Origin: Scolanthus callimorphus
Taxonomy: Eukaryota; Cnidaria; Anthozoa; Actiniaria; Edwardsiidae
Direction of reading: 5' to 3'
DNA: 64,000 nt
Assembly: GCA_033964015.1 (NCBI GenBank)
Contig: CM066912.1
Location: 29,226,532 to 29,290,531, forward strand
In this document: one piece after another, positions 24,081-35,602 of the stretch
Numbering within the stretch: the stretch's first letter is position 1
How the letters are laid out: every line of letters begins with the position of its first letter
Made by a program: the position numbers and the translations under genes
Notes under the pieces: model-generated
What the model was told of the DNA's origin: nothing
What the model saw: the letters and a program-made list of their open reading frames with translations, nothing else
Databases searched by the model: none

Positions 24081-27000
24081 ATGTCGGAAAGAAAGGTTTT
24101 GAATGTAAGTACGGGCGACTATTATGCATGATTATATTACTGAGACGTAGTTTGAACGTTGTAGAATGTTGTATAGTCTAAATGTTGTATTGTAGTGTAT
24201 TCTGTGTAACCATTTGATTTCACTTCAGACTTCGGTCCTTTCCAGAATAATTCCCAAGCAAAATCGAGAGCTACATTTATTCTGCCTAACTCCCAATCTA
24301 CATCTACTATATTCACTGATAAGACTTTCGCAGCATGATATCAGTATAAATGGATATGTACTTACAATAATTAAAAAGAATAAGCTCAAATAAATAAATA
24401 TTCTCAAAAGGCTAAAGATAGATGAACACATTCTAAAACCACTGGCCATTCTCTGTCATATATCTGGTAAGCTCCTCTCTAAATTTAGTGTGGTCTCTAT
24501 ATTGGTGATAGAACCTGGCAAGTAATTATTCCAGTATTTAATCCCCGAAAGAAACTACAAATCTAGTGTTGAGCTTAGTCTTCAAGTCCGAGTGTTGATA
24601 TGATAGGGGGGTTCGGCGTACCAACATTGTTTTTGAAGATTTTTGAACATTGAGCTATTTTTAGGGTCACCTTTTATCTCGGCTTTTTTCTCCACTATTT
24701 CCACATCACCCATAATGCACTTTGTTATACCCCCAAATTCATTAGACATTAATATGTTTTCACTTCTTTTGACGAGAGTTACATTGAGGGTATTTGAAAA
24801 CAATAGAGCAGACTTCCGTTTGTATGACTGTGAAAAGTGCCGCGACATGGTGCGGTACTGTCACGGCTGTGACACAGAACCTGGCCTGCCGTCGGCCTGC
24901 TGTAGATACGGAATGAAATCAGTAGTCTTGGCCAGTCGCGGGACGGTCGCAATGTGGCACAACTATGTCACAGCTCTTTTCACAGTACACGTTTTAGGAG
25001 CCTCTGGCTCCTAGGTGTTTTATTATGTGGATAAAATAAACTTCTAATATTACTATCATTACAGTCATACGAAATCTGCTCTAGTAAGCTATGGTAATAA
25101 TTTTGGGGGGTAGACAAGGTGCATTATGTGTGATTTGGAAGTTGCAAATGAGCATCCCTGTCCACATTCTTCAAGCCTAAGTGACAAACACAGTTCTGCT
25201 ATAAACAAAAACATATTTCATGACTATACTCCAGTAACTGTGTGTGAGTTTTGTCACAACAAAATGAGTGATGTTTGATGTCTAGTTTTCTTTGTAACCA
25301 TGATACAAAACCAATTAGGATTTTATTTTAGGTATTGGGCTTCGTCACTGTATGACTCCACCAAATGAGGAGTCTATAAGGCTAAGCAGTATTGTAACTT
25401 TAGCATACGCATGACTTATGATTGTAGAAGCTATCTAGAGTCCAAGACAGATTGTTATTTCTGATTTTTTCATGTATGTACCTTTTCTCTATTTAGAAAT
25501 ACTACCCACCAGATTTTGATCCATCGAAAATCCCCAAACTCAAGCTTCCAAAGGACAGACAGTACGTTGTTAGATTGATGGCTCCCTTTAATATGAGGTA
25601 TGATTAATTTGTGTAATGTGTTTTTTTTTGTCATGTTTGTGTACCTGGGATGAGGTAAACAAGTTTCCTTAAGACGAAGACAGACATAGGCTTATCCTTA
25701 AAAGTGATCTTCTCAAATCTTCAAGGATTTTTCTAATGACATTGTTATTTAGTATTATTCTTTAGAGCGGTTTTCACATAACTGTCGTGAAAACAATTGC
25801 AATTGAGCAATCAGTAGCCAATCAGAATCGAGAGAAATCTCGACTTGCTCCTAAATAGCTTTTTTCTCAGCCAATTGCAAGCCGAATCAATTACTAAGTA
25901 ATTACACAATTGTATCTACTACAGAATTTACTACAGAATTTTTTGTGGAGCCTCGCTCTGTGAGGATTTCCCGGCCCTCGGGCAAAAGCTAGTAAATAAA
26001 TAAATAAATAAATTTGATTGGCTGAGAAAAATGAGTAACCAATGAGAACCCAAAGCAATCGCAATTACATAACAAGTCTTGACAGTCATGTGAAATCCGC
26101 TGTAACTATTTGACTAATTTCACTTACCTCCAAATTAAAGTTCCATTAATCATGGAATTGCACAGCATTCAATACTAGTCTCCTATTCTGAAGTGCACAT
26201 CATTAATTTTTGTCTCTAGGTGTTTTACTTCAATTGTTTAAGTCCACACAATGAACATTTATTTTACTACTCCCATTGTGCATCAACTTCCTTCATTTTT
26301 AACAAACAAGAAGGTATGGCAAGAATGTGAGTTTGAGTTCAAACTTATGACTTTGACTTCTGATGCTACAAAACTCTCTTCATGGTTTACATCCTTGCTG
26401 TACTATAACTTCCCATTTGATAAAAATAAACAAACAAACAAACAAATATCCATGCCCCTTCCCCCCCCCTCCCTCCCATAGAAATGTGTTGAAAAGTGAC
26501 CCCACCCCCTAGCCCTCTGGAATTTTTAAAGAAAAATACAGTATTTGTATTTGTATGGAAGAAATCAAGTAAATTGACCCCCCATCCCTCTGGAATTTGG
26601 AATTTGGGGATGTGTGGATATTTTCTGGAACCACACATTAACAAAATAAACCATGTAGTAACATTTTGAGTTTGAAATTGTCACTAAGAGTATGCAATAC
26701 ATGAGGCTATTAAGTATATAATTAATAACAAGTGACATTTACTTCCTGTTAAGGATGGCCATGTCAAGAGAAAAAGAGACATATAAACATCACCCTTTTA
26801 TTTAATTTGAATTGCTGTTATTATCAATAGAGCAGTTTTCACATGACTGTCGTGAAACCAATCACAAAGTAATTACAGCAATTCTGAACAAAACATATAG
26901 GAGTAATTACAAAGTAATTGCGAATTATCCAATTTTTTTAATGTGTAAGTCTGTACAGGTATTTCCACATGGCGGCGCTCATGATCCTTGTATTCAGTTA

Positions 27001-30000
27001 CTGTTTGCATTTGTACTGACATGTACACACAGCTTGTACAATACCTGATGGTAAAACTCCATAAATTACCCGAAATTGCTGATGCAATACAATGTTTATG
27101 GGTTAGAGACTTGTTTGAGTGTTTTGTTGACAAATACATGCACGCGCTGGCAATACAATTTAAAGATAAATATTTGAATACTGCACGAGGCGTTATTCGA
27201 GTGCAGTATAAAAAATTTAGAGTTCATTGTATTGCCAGCAAGTGTGTGTATTTGTTAACAAAACACAAAATAAAAGTCTCTAACACTTTTAATATACAAT
27301 CTGAGTTCACGGCGTGGACCTGCGTGAAGAAGTATCAGAATGGTTTCCCTGACTAGACTCAACTTTACTTCAAATGCAAGTATTTTAATTGAATTTGGAA
27401 TATTTTAGGTACATGAACTGCATTCTGATAGCTCGGAAATACAGAAAGCATCAATAAATTATTGATTAATTTAAGTATTAATTTAAGTTGTAAAATCAAG
27501 AAAGATTTGCACTTGCAGTGAATACTGCATGATTTTTATGCGTTATTACCAATAACGCACTCGCCCCATTTGATGTCGCTAGGTAACAGAAAATCACATG
27601 ATCGGTTTTAACCAATGGGGTCCGCGCATTTTGTCCAGTGAACAAAGATTGTATATTAATACAATAAATCATGCCTACCTTTGTTCTGCTGTCTCTGTGT
27701 GATTTCTTAGAGTTCTAATAGTGCTATCTGTAGCATTATGGGTGATAAAACAATCAACTGTATTAACTGCCACAAGGACACACTTGTGGTATTTCAGCCA
27801 TGATGCTCATCATCTATAATTATCTGTATCTGTAGCCCTGGTATTTTTTCACTAGTAGCTGTGCTATGAATGGTTGTTGTCAGTCTTAATATATTTAATT
27901 ATTGATAATATTGATTCTGAAATTGTATTTTTTTCAAATGTAGGTGTACCACATGTGGAGAGTATATCTACAAAGGCAAGAAATTTAATGCAAGGAAGGT
28001 AACCTAATTTTTATTATAATGTGTGGTTCCAGAAATTATCCATATTCCCCCTACAGAAGGGCATTGGAAATTCCGGAAGGGTGGGGGGGTCAATTTACCT
28101 GATCATTTCCATACAAATACTGTATTTTTCCTCGAAAATTCCAGAGGGGTGGGGGGTCACTTTTCAACACCCTTCCATCGGGGGGTATGGATATTTTCTG
28201 GAACCACACTTGTAACTTTAGCATATGCGTGACTAATGATTGTAGAAGCTATCTAGAGTCCAAGACAAAATGTCCAAGACCAATTTTTCATGTATGTACA
28301 TTTTCTCTATTTAGAAATACTACCCACAATTAGTATCTCCAGAATTAAATCTTAGATGTTTGTCCCAAGAGCTCTTAAGGGAGGCTCACAGGACAAACAC
28401 AATTACAGATTGCATTCCCAAGACACAAGATATCTGATGGGAAGTTGCCTAAAGGGTACCCTTAAATATGGATTTCCAGAGTGGCTAAACATAATTTCCA
28501 GGGTGGTCATGAGAACATTCACTGGAATTCCAGGGTGGGTAGAGACAACCTAAAATTTCCAGGGTGGGTAGCTGAACCTGGGGTCGCCAACAGGGGTGCA
28601 GATATTTTTGCAACTGCCCAATAGGGGTAACAATGTTTTGATCTGCTTGTTGTGTTGCTCTGAATACAGTAAGAAAATTTCAAAATATTACACCGTCCTT
28701 TCATTGCTGTTCATTGAGTTTTGAAGGGGGATTACATGAGGCCGGCACGAACTCAGAGCGAGCTGAGTTCACACCTGTCTCATGTAATCACCACCTTTTT
28801 GACCTTGTTTACGTAAGACCAGCAGTACAAACTTGAAAGTCATTTGTGTCGGGTCAGCAACTGGAATGACCTTGTGCTGGTCAGGACTTTTTTCAGACCA
28901 CTTTCATGTAAACGCATGTAAAGAAATTTATGAGAGCTGATTCAAACTCAGATCACCCTGAGTTCATACCAGTCTCATGTAATCACTGCCATAAGATGGA
29001 TTAAAATTCCATGAGATGTAGGTCTCACTACTTTACTGTTACCTGACATTCATAGACTTTACTGGGCTACAAAACTATATCACAGTCCCATTGGTCCCAG
29101 GGTATATCTGTTAAGCTGCAGTAGATTATTACACTAAGGCACAGGTTTTAAAGCTTTCTTTGTATCATTTTTCTTTAGGAAACTGTTCAAGGAGAGACAT
29201 ACCTTGGCCTTTACATCTTTAGATTCTATATCCGCTGCCCCAGATGTATATCAGAGATAACATTCAAGGTAAAACAATTCACCTTACTGACAATGTGCAG
29301 AATACCATTGTGCCATGCACCAAGACGAGGTTGATCTTTCCATAGCTCTTTGCCAGCATTATAAACTTAGCTTGACAGGGGCGGGTCCAGGATCTCCAAA
29401 AAGGGGGGGGGGATGCAAATACAGTAAATGTATGGGGAAATCTATCGAAAAAGGGGAGCCCGGGCCCCCTGAGCCCCACCTAAATCTGCCTATGCTTGAT
29501 GATGTGATACAAAAACAGCCAATGTTCATTGTCCAGGCAAACACTTAAACTTATCACTTAACATAGTCTGTCTGGGGCAAAGTAAAAAATATATGGAGGC
29601 CAAAGTTGAAACCTTGCTCTTGCAAATACAGTAAATGTATGGGGAAATCTATTGAAAAAGGAGGGGCCTGGGCCCCCTGAACCCCCCTAAATCTGCCTAT
29701 GCTTGATGATGTGATACAAAAACAGCCAATGTTCATTGTCCAAGCAAACACTTAAACTTATCACTTAACATAGTCTGTCTGTCTGTCTAATAAGCCCCCC
29801 CCCCCCCCCCCTCACACACACACTTTGAAAACTGTTCTGCCATCCCTGTTTTGGTGTTTGTACTACTGTTAACCTGGTTATTTTGCATGACCAGACTGAT
29901 CCAGAAAACACAGATTACGTTTGTGAGAATGGGGCGACGAGGAATTTCCAGGCTCATAGGATGATGGAAAAACAGGAGGAGAAAGAGAAACAAGAGAAAG

Positions 30001-30029
30001 AAGATGAAGAAGCCAATAACCCTATGAAG
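24081..30029 (+). CDS. YJU2: Splicing factor YJU2 (CCDC94), N-terminal part
   Basis: YJU2 is a step-one splicing factor that joins the spliceosome around the Prp19/NTC complex in the nucleus. Five exons read in one phase-consistent chain: 24081-24104, 25497-25597, 27944-27998, 29179-29268, 29895-30029 (135 residues). The start MSERKVLN and the following [20 protein letters not shown] are near-invariant in the family. Two zinc-type CxxC pairs follow, in [18 protein letters not shown] and in [12 protein letters not shown], then [20 protein letters not shown] and a charged helix ending EEANNPMK. The usual next segment of the family is not found; the sequence enters a repeat and then the 100-N gap, so the C-terminal half is missing from the assembly or lies in unrecognised downstream exons. 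Intron 2 ends 2.3 kb before exon 3; the 3'-end copy of intron 1 plus the first bases of exon 2 is duplicated at 28210-28331. Confidence 0.93.
24230..24600 (-). mobile_element. Probable decayed LINE 3' fragment
   Basis: In reverse, fragments in shifting frames read like the tail of a non-LTR reverse transcriptase ORF (a FG..YWNN(Y)LPGSITNI stretch and [13 protein letters not shown]). The frame is broken by stops. It lies in YJU2 intron 1. Assignment rests on motif feel only. Confidence 0.35.
25765..26110. mobile_element. Foldback element, termini AGAGCGGTTTTCACATAACTGTC
   Basis: AGAGCGGTTTTCACATAACT with GTC at the left is matched by GACAGTCATGTGAAATCCGCT at the right. AATTGCAATTG/GCAATCGCAATT lie inside, and a TAAA-tailed retroposon fragment (about 25950-26010) is inserted in it. 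A related element is at 58985-59225. Confidence 0.6.
26443..26640. mobile_element. MITE, GTGTGGTTCCAGAAA family
   Basis: The right end GGATATTTTCTGGAACCACAC matches the family terminus. The left end is shortened (AAATATCCATGCCCC). The inner motif AAATACAGTATTTG is shared with the other copies. In YJU2 intron 2. Confidence 0.65.
28018..28211. mobile_element. MITE, GTGTGGTTCCAGAAA family (best copy)
   Basis: Complete copy of about 193 bp: TGTGGTTCCAGAAATTATCC at one end, GGATATTTTCTGGAACCACA at the other, inner CAAATACTGTATTTTTCC, GGAAATTCCGGAAGG and CCAGAGGGGTGGGGGGTC. Lies about 20 bases past YJU2 exon 3 and abuts the duplicated segment at 28210-28331. Confidence 0.75.
28210..28331 (+). pseudogene. 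Duplicated piece of YJU2 intron 1 end and exon 2 start
   Basis: TGTAACTTTAGCATA, GATTGTAGAAGCTATCTAGA, GTCCAAGAC, TTTTTCATGTATGTAC and TTTTCTCTATTTAG|AAATACTACCCA occur in the same order here and at 25393-25508. The copy includes the splice acceptor and the first codons (K-Y-Y-P) of YJU2 exon 2, then diverges. It is a non-coding decoy exon start in intron 3, downstream of exon 3. Confidence 0.8.
29420..29783 (+). repeat. Local direct duplication (about 155 bp, two copies)
   Basis: ATACAGTAAATGTATGGGGA, GCCTATGCTTGATGATGTGA and TCACTTAACATAGTCTGTCT appear at about 29418-29572 and again at 29628-29781. The second copy is followed by (GTCT)n and a long C run at about 29796. Few differences, so a recent duplication inside YJU2 intron 4. 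Confidence 0.8.
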
Positions 30030-30111
30030 GTGGGATTATAGCAACAATAATTTTAATCATTTGGAAACATATGGTACAGTAATATTTATAATATATATAA
30101 TTCACAGTTTC

Positions 30112-30235
30112 CCTTATAACATCTTGATACCACTACTACCAGAGTGCTCTTCGAATTTGTTTTGTTATTCAAAAGTTTGAGCTCCTTGGGAGCTGCAAGA
30201 TAATGGTGTTAACGAGGCAAACAAAAGGAACTATG
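30112..30235 (-). repeat. Dispersed repeat, inverted copy at 31686-31807
   Basis: TTCAAAAGTTTGAGCTCCTT, GGGAGCTGCAAGATAATGGT and GAGGCAAACAAAAGGAAC are the inverse of segments at 31686-31807. The two copies face each other across the assembly gap. Confidence 0.7.
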
Positions 30236-30298
30236 AAAAGGATTCTGGGAGTAGTGGTATCGAATGTAATAAAGGGACTTGAGAATTGGGCAAATTTG

Positions 30299-30398
30299 NN
30301 NNNNNNNNNNNNNNNNNNNNNNNNNNNNNNNNNNNNNNNNNNNNNNNNNNNNNNNNNNNNNNNNNNNNNNNNNNNNNNNNNNNNNNNNNNNNNNNNNN
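30299..30398. other. Assembly gap (100 N)
   Basis: Exactly 100 N, the conventional size for a gap of unknown length. It breaks a repeat on the left and family-A element sequence on the right, and it follows the last recognisable YJU2 exon by 270 bases. Confidence 0.98.
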
Positions 30399-30566
30399 CC
30401 ATCATGAGACAAAACGATTTAGACACATATTTCAGCCCTAAAAGATGCCAATCTCCCTAAAAAAAATTTTGAAGATCAAGATCACCCCTAAAAGAGACCA
30501 AACGCCGGATTTTAACCCCTAAAAGATACGACGATCATCCCCGACCAAAAATATGGGAGTCCCCCG
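30399..30566. mobile_element. Family-A MITE, truncated at the gap
   Basis: Contains CACCCCTAAAAGAGACCAAA, CCCCTAAAAGATACGACGAT and the terminus CATCCCCGACCAAAAATATG followed by GGAGTCCC. This is the inverse of the ends at 41005-41447 and 43084-43555. The other half is lost in the gap. Confidence 0.75.
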
Positions 30567-30866
30567 CACGGACTCCGAGACCGCGGTACAAAAAATCCGA
30601 GACGGACGGCCAAAATTGCGAGAAAAACGAGAATCCGAGACGTGCGAGAAAAAAAAAACGCCGAGATTCCGAGATTTTGCTATATTTTACCGAGACTTCG
30701 AAATTTAAAGGTACCATCGCTTCCCCTACCACTAAAGGGAATGTATTGATATCCATGCGCTTGGGATAAAGTCCATATGGATAGATTGGAATCTTATTTC
30801 TATGGTTTATAATGGTACAAGATTAAGATGAATATAATTAGACGAAATCTTTAGTTGATTCTGCAG

Positions 30867-33800
30867 ATAATCTCCCAGAGGCACAAGTTAAATCACCGGT
30901 AAGCAAACAGATTTCCGTATATGTGATTTTCAGTTCTGATTTATGGTTTAGGTGCTCAGTTGCTTGATTAGATTTTCGACACTGAAATAATGTGATCTTA
31001 TTTTTTATATCTTTTCTAAGTTTACGAGCTGCTCTTGTTTAATAACATCAGTCACTCCACTAGTGCGATTCTTTATCAGTCAGGGGCGTACAGAGGGTAT
31101 GCCGCACGGATCACGAGTGCAAAAAAATGAAAAATAACGAGTCACGGCTGTCGAACGTAAGCTTTCACGGATCACGAAAATGGATGCTGGGAGATCACGC
31201 TCTGCTAACTGTTGTTGCTTGCCATGGCACGATTACACTTGCCAGTACTGTAGTCTAAGGTGGAGACTTGTGGCAAGCCTTCTCAAAACATGATTCTCCA
31301 TTTCTGCAAAGACAGTTCGCATCCTCCTCTCCGCATACGTCTACCACTTGTCGTCCCCGAGGGGAGTGGGGTAGAGAACTTTTGTCTCGAGGTCAAATGC
31401 TATTTTCAGTGGTAAGTACTGCGCTCCGACCACGCCCTTCCTGGGAATGGAATAGAGATGAGAGAATAATTAAACAAGCCGCCATTTAATAGCAATATCA
31501 ATCGGAGAAAGCATCCATTTCCATCGGCTGATTTAGAGAATATAGAACAATGTTCTCGATTGAATCTGAAACTTTGTTTTTAAATTTTGATTTAGAGATT
31601 TCTACACGTAATTCCTTTTCTAATTGCGAACGAAAGCAATAACAAAGGATTGGCTTACACAGGAATCTATCGATCATTTTTTGCTTTTCATTGTTCCTTT
31701 TGTTTGCCTCATTAACACCATTACCTTGCAGCTCCCAAAGGAGCTCAAACTTTTGAATAAAACGAATTCGAAGAGGATTCTGGCAGCAGTGGCATCAAGA
31801 TGTTATAAAAGAATATTTAACTAGTGTCCCACATGTTCAAACTATTTTTCAAAATATTCAAACTAAACAGAACACAGTGTTCAACATTCAACTAATTTCA
31901 AAGAGCGAGGACTAAGACGAGGAAGATTTTTGTTGCCCGAAGTCGTCACCTCGCTGGGCGAAGCTCTGATGGCAACCATTTGAGGGGCTCCGCTGATTGG
32001 CTGATTTTGAACGTTGTGTCATGCGCAAAAAAATCGCGCATGCGTCAGTGGCTATTACCAAAACCTTCCACGCGAGGTAATAAATCGGGGAGATCTGTGT
32101 ACGAGAATTGTTTGTCAAGAAAAACGCCCTGTGCACCACCGTGCATGACGGTAGATAGATCAATGGAAGAATAGATACGTAGATCATGTGTTTAGATAGA
32201 TGTGTTTATTCGACACTCTAGCAGTCAGACTGAATAACAGTGCGCGTCAGAGCGGATAAGGCAATAAGTTTGAATAAACATTACAGATATTTTATGGATA
32301 CGAATCCCCAAGACGTTTAGTACGTGTAATTTGTTCTCAGACCTACTGGGGCCAGACCTCAGGCAGTAGCCATGATGGACAGTTGAAGTTCTATTTTGTA
32401 AAAAAGTTTAGGGGCTGCGTGCCTCTTGCTTTATTGATGAATGCTGCGCAAGCTTCGTCTCGGCGCGTGGACAGGCGGAGAGGCCCGCAGCTGCTAATGC
32501 ATCTAAGTAGCTAAGTCGGGAAACATTATTTTCAAGGCTTTGTCCTGAACAGACTCATGGTATAAGACAAATAATCTGGGAGGGCAGCCCCACAGGCGAT
32601 GCACATTCTAAGACAAATCTTATCAGAACAGAATAAATTTTGACCAGGTCACCGGGACTGACTCCTGATTTTTTAAGGAGTCTGATTGCATAAAGACGTT
32701 TGTTAGCCTTTTTTACAATGCAATTAACATGAGTGTTCCTGGTCAGATTGTCGCTGGGCTTTCGTCATAAGAATGTACATCTGATTGCCTCGAGCTTAAA
32801 GAGCCCGTGTCAGCCACTCCTTTGTTATTGTTTTCGTTCGATATCAGAAGACGAATTACGTGTAGAAATTCTTAATAAACATCTAAAAACAAAGTTTCAG
32901 ATTTGATTTCAAAAATTCAAATTTAATCGAGAACATTGCTCTATATTAGTATGCGTAAAGCACACCAATGGCCCTGTAGAAGACAGGCCCTACTAGTCAG
33001 TCTTTGCGCCGTGCAAAGGGAGACTGTTCCAATCTGGACTTTTTCACTTCTGCGCATGACAAGTGACGTAATCAAGTAAAGAAGTAAAAATTATGATTAT
33101 TTTGATTGATATGTCCTACTGGTCAGTTGACTGACGAATAATTCACACTCACAGCAGTGTTTTATCAGGTATAAAATTTCGAGCGCGAAAAATAGTTCTT
33201 TATTAAGCCGATGGAACTGGTACTTTCTCTGACTTTGATGTTGCAATGCTGTCAAAATGGCGGCTGACACAGGCCCTTAAACTTACTTGTTGACCTGGAC
33301 TCGCAGAAGACGGGATTCAGCGGTGGGATTCTGATGGAATAGTACGTCTCGAAGAAAGGTATTCTCCTCATCGCCCTTTGTTCTTCGTCATAAGATCTGT
33401 TAAATCTGTTAAAAAGCTACAACCACCATAAACGAACAATCAATACCACAATAACTTTATTTAACCACAATAACAAGGTTAAGGCCTGACTCCAACAAAA
33501 TGAAACGCGTTTTTCATAAGTTTGAGGCTTTCCCTGTTCCCACCCTAAACAAAGACAACACTGTACTACAATTCACTTGTAAACTATAGGGTTGCTGGCT
33601 GCTTCACCCGATTAGTTGCTGCTGCACGTCATACACTTAGACCCTCCATAAATTCTCTAACAAAGCTAAGGTGAAAAATTAGACTTAAGCGAGGGTGACC
33701 AAATATATCTTAATTTAGCCTGCTCCCTGCCAGGAAACCCCCATAGGGAACCTGATGCAGATTCAGAAACCTGATGCAGATTCAGGCCTTTATACAATCT

Positions 33801-34735
33801 CGAGGGAGTCAGATTGCTAGTTACTAATTTTCATATCATAATCACTACTACTTATGATAGTGACAATGCTTAATTTGTCTCTTGTCATATACAGAGTTAG
33901 TATAAAATAAAAATTAAAATTTTGACCGTGCAGGCGCAGTGCCAAGCTAGATTGAATTACTACACACCATGTGCTTTTCACCATAAGACAGTTGCTATGG
34001 TAACTGTCACTCGTAGGTGACTTGTGAAAACATTAATTTTCTGCTAATCTGCGAAACGCAGAAAATACAATAGTGTAAGTTTGAGCATGTAATGTTTCGT
34101 CCATACGGTTTGAAGAATTCCACGACCCTGAACATCTAGGTGGGTTACTAGCTGTTATTTCCGTTGCAATAGCGAGGGAGAGTTTAGAATGACGTTTGGC
34201 TCACATAGTAAAATGTGTTTGAACTTTAGGAACTTGAAATAATTTGACGATAAATTTTTTCTCTACAAAGCATATCCCTGTCGCATCGCGTTCGCCTGAT
34301 CCATTTAAATGCGTCCAGGATGAATGGGGAAGGATTGGACTATCGTATGGTGAGTTTTGATTTTGACCTCAATATTTTTTAATTTGAGCTACTGTTACAT
34401 ATTCATAAGCTCAACATACAGCCGATTGCGTTTGAGCGTTTTACCCTAACAGTTCGCACGTTTGAAAGTTGCGTTTCTAGGACGAAACGAGACGTTTCTA
34501 TGGCGAACCAAGAGTTCTGTCCTCTCTGATTGGTCAGTGAAAAATACCATGGCGGTTGCCCTTGGAAACGTCCGACTTTTTGTCTCACAACGCAACTTTC
34601 AAACGTTCAAACGTAACGTGCGAACTGTTATGGTAAAATGCTCAAACGCAATCGGTTGTACTTTGGTTATAATTGTCCCTTGATTTTTCAATAGATGCAC
34701 TAAGGTCCCAATTCGGCAATACGTTTGTCAGATGA
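30867..34735 (+). CDS. Three linked exons of an unidentified gene 3' end
   Basis: Exons 30867-30898, 34271-34349 and 34695-34735 each have a good acceptor (CTGCAG, CTACAAAG after a pyrimidine tract, TTTTTCAATAG). The first two end in donors GTAAGC and GTGAGT. Phases fit as 1-0, 0-1, 1-stop. The reading is DNLPEAQVKSP, then HIPVASRSPDPFKC and VQDEWGRIGLSY, then DALRSQFGNTFVR and a stop. I do not recognise the product. Being on the same strand just beyond the gap, it could be the C-terminal tail of YJU2 or the end of another gene that starts inside the gap. The stop at 34733-34735 is convergent with the CapA-like gene. Confidence 0.4.
31686..31807 (+). repeat. Dispersed repeat, inverted copy of 30112-30235
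   Basis: Reads GTTCCTTTTGTTTGCCTC, TTGCAGCTCCCAAAGGAGCT, CAAACTTTTGAATAAAAC and GCAGTGGCATCAAGATGTTA, the reverse complement of the copy left of the gap with about 10-15% differences by eye. Confidence 0.7.
32385..32795 (-). mobile_element. Decayed LINE reverse-transcriptase 3' fragment
   Basis: The reverse strand, with two or three frame breaks, reads KRLYAIRLLKKSGVSPGDLV, YSVLIRFVLECASPVG, then SLENN, LSYLDALAAAGLS and INKARGTQPL in shifted frames. This is the characteristic end of cnidarian non-LTR retrotransposon RT proteins (the region after the catalytic palm, with I-R-x-V-L-E-Y-A-S-P-V-W type motif). In-frame stops and indels show it is dead. Confidence 0.7.
33287..33396 (-). CDS. Possible isolated exon, unidentified
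   Basis: The reverse strand has an acceptor TTTAACAG, an open reading SYDEEQRAMRRIPFFE then TYYSIRIPPLNPVFCES, and a perfect donor GTAAGT at 33286. Reading through the donor, a stop comes at 33254-33252, so it could also be a terminal exon. It might be a C-terminal exon of the CapA-like gene, but the phase does not fit the preceding exon as drawn. The opposite strand is also open (DGIQRWDSDGIVRLEE), so even the strand is uncertain. Confidence 0.3.
34420..34675. mobile_element. Foldback element, GATTGCGTTTGAGCGTTTTACC family
   Basis: CGATTGCGTTTGAGCGTTTTA/CC at the left is mirrored by GGTAAAATGCTCAAACGCAA at the right. The middle has ACGTTTCTATGGCGAACCAA and GATTGGTCAGTGAAAAATA. The same element occurs more diverged at 63145-63345. 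Confidence 0.75.
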
Positions 34736-35602
34736 GAGTTCAATTAACAATGACCACATGCACGCAGAATGTCAAGGCGGCGGAGCATCCTAAAAAGTGG
34801 GAGTGCCGAAGATGCAAACAATGAAGTGGACACGTAATTTTGGCGTGCACTTTGTGAACAATGTGAAAAGGCGCCCGTAGTTAGGTGTGAACGAGCTAGT
34901 TCTCTTGCAAATACAGAAACAAAACAGAAACAGAAAGGACACGCTTCTGTTCCTTTTTCTTCTTTACGTGTAAATACAAAACATATATCTAGCTTCAAAC
35001 AGACAGACAGATAAACCGCTTTCTAGCTTCAAACGGTGGGGTGCTCATACCCCCCCCAGTTAAAAAGTGGGGGTGCTCGAGCACCCCTGTTCCCCCAGGT
35101 CCGCCTCCTATGAATGTAGTGGTTTGCAACTCTAAAAACACATATATTCATAAACTAGAAGCATTGATGATTATATGCGTTTCACATCAGATCGGTCGGA
35201 TATGTCCAGGGGGCTTAAAAAACGATTTCAAATTAAGTTTTTTTGAAAATAGTTACCCGCGGGCCACCTTAACTCGCTCGCGTCGCGTCAAAAATGGCCG
35301 GATATCCAGAGCTCCAAAATATCCGACCACTTTTGACGCGACATGGGCGAGTTAATTTTGAAAACAAAAAGCAAAAATTCTGAAAAAACGCGTTTCATTT
35401 TGTTGGAGTCACCTTAAAGCTAGGGCAGATGACTGCGTACGACTGGGAAAATGCCGCGACACCTTTCCTGTTCCGTAGGTTTATAGTTAGTGCATCTTTC
35501 GTTTTTTGATGATATATAATATTTTGTCCGTCCGTCGGCGCCGGTCAGTAGAATCAAATAAAGTAGTTCTGAGAGCCAGCCTTCAACCAGGTGAAATACT
35601 CA

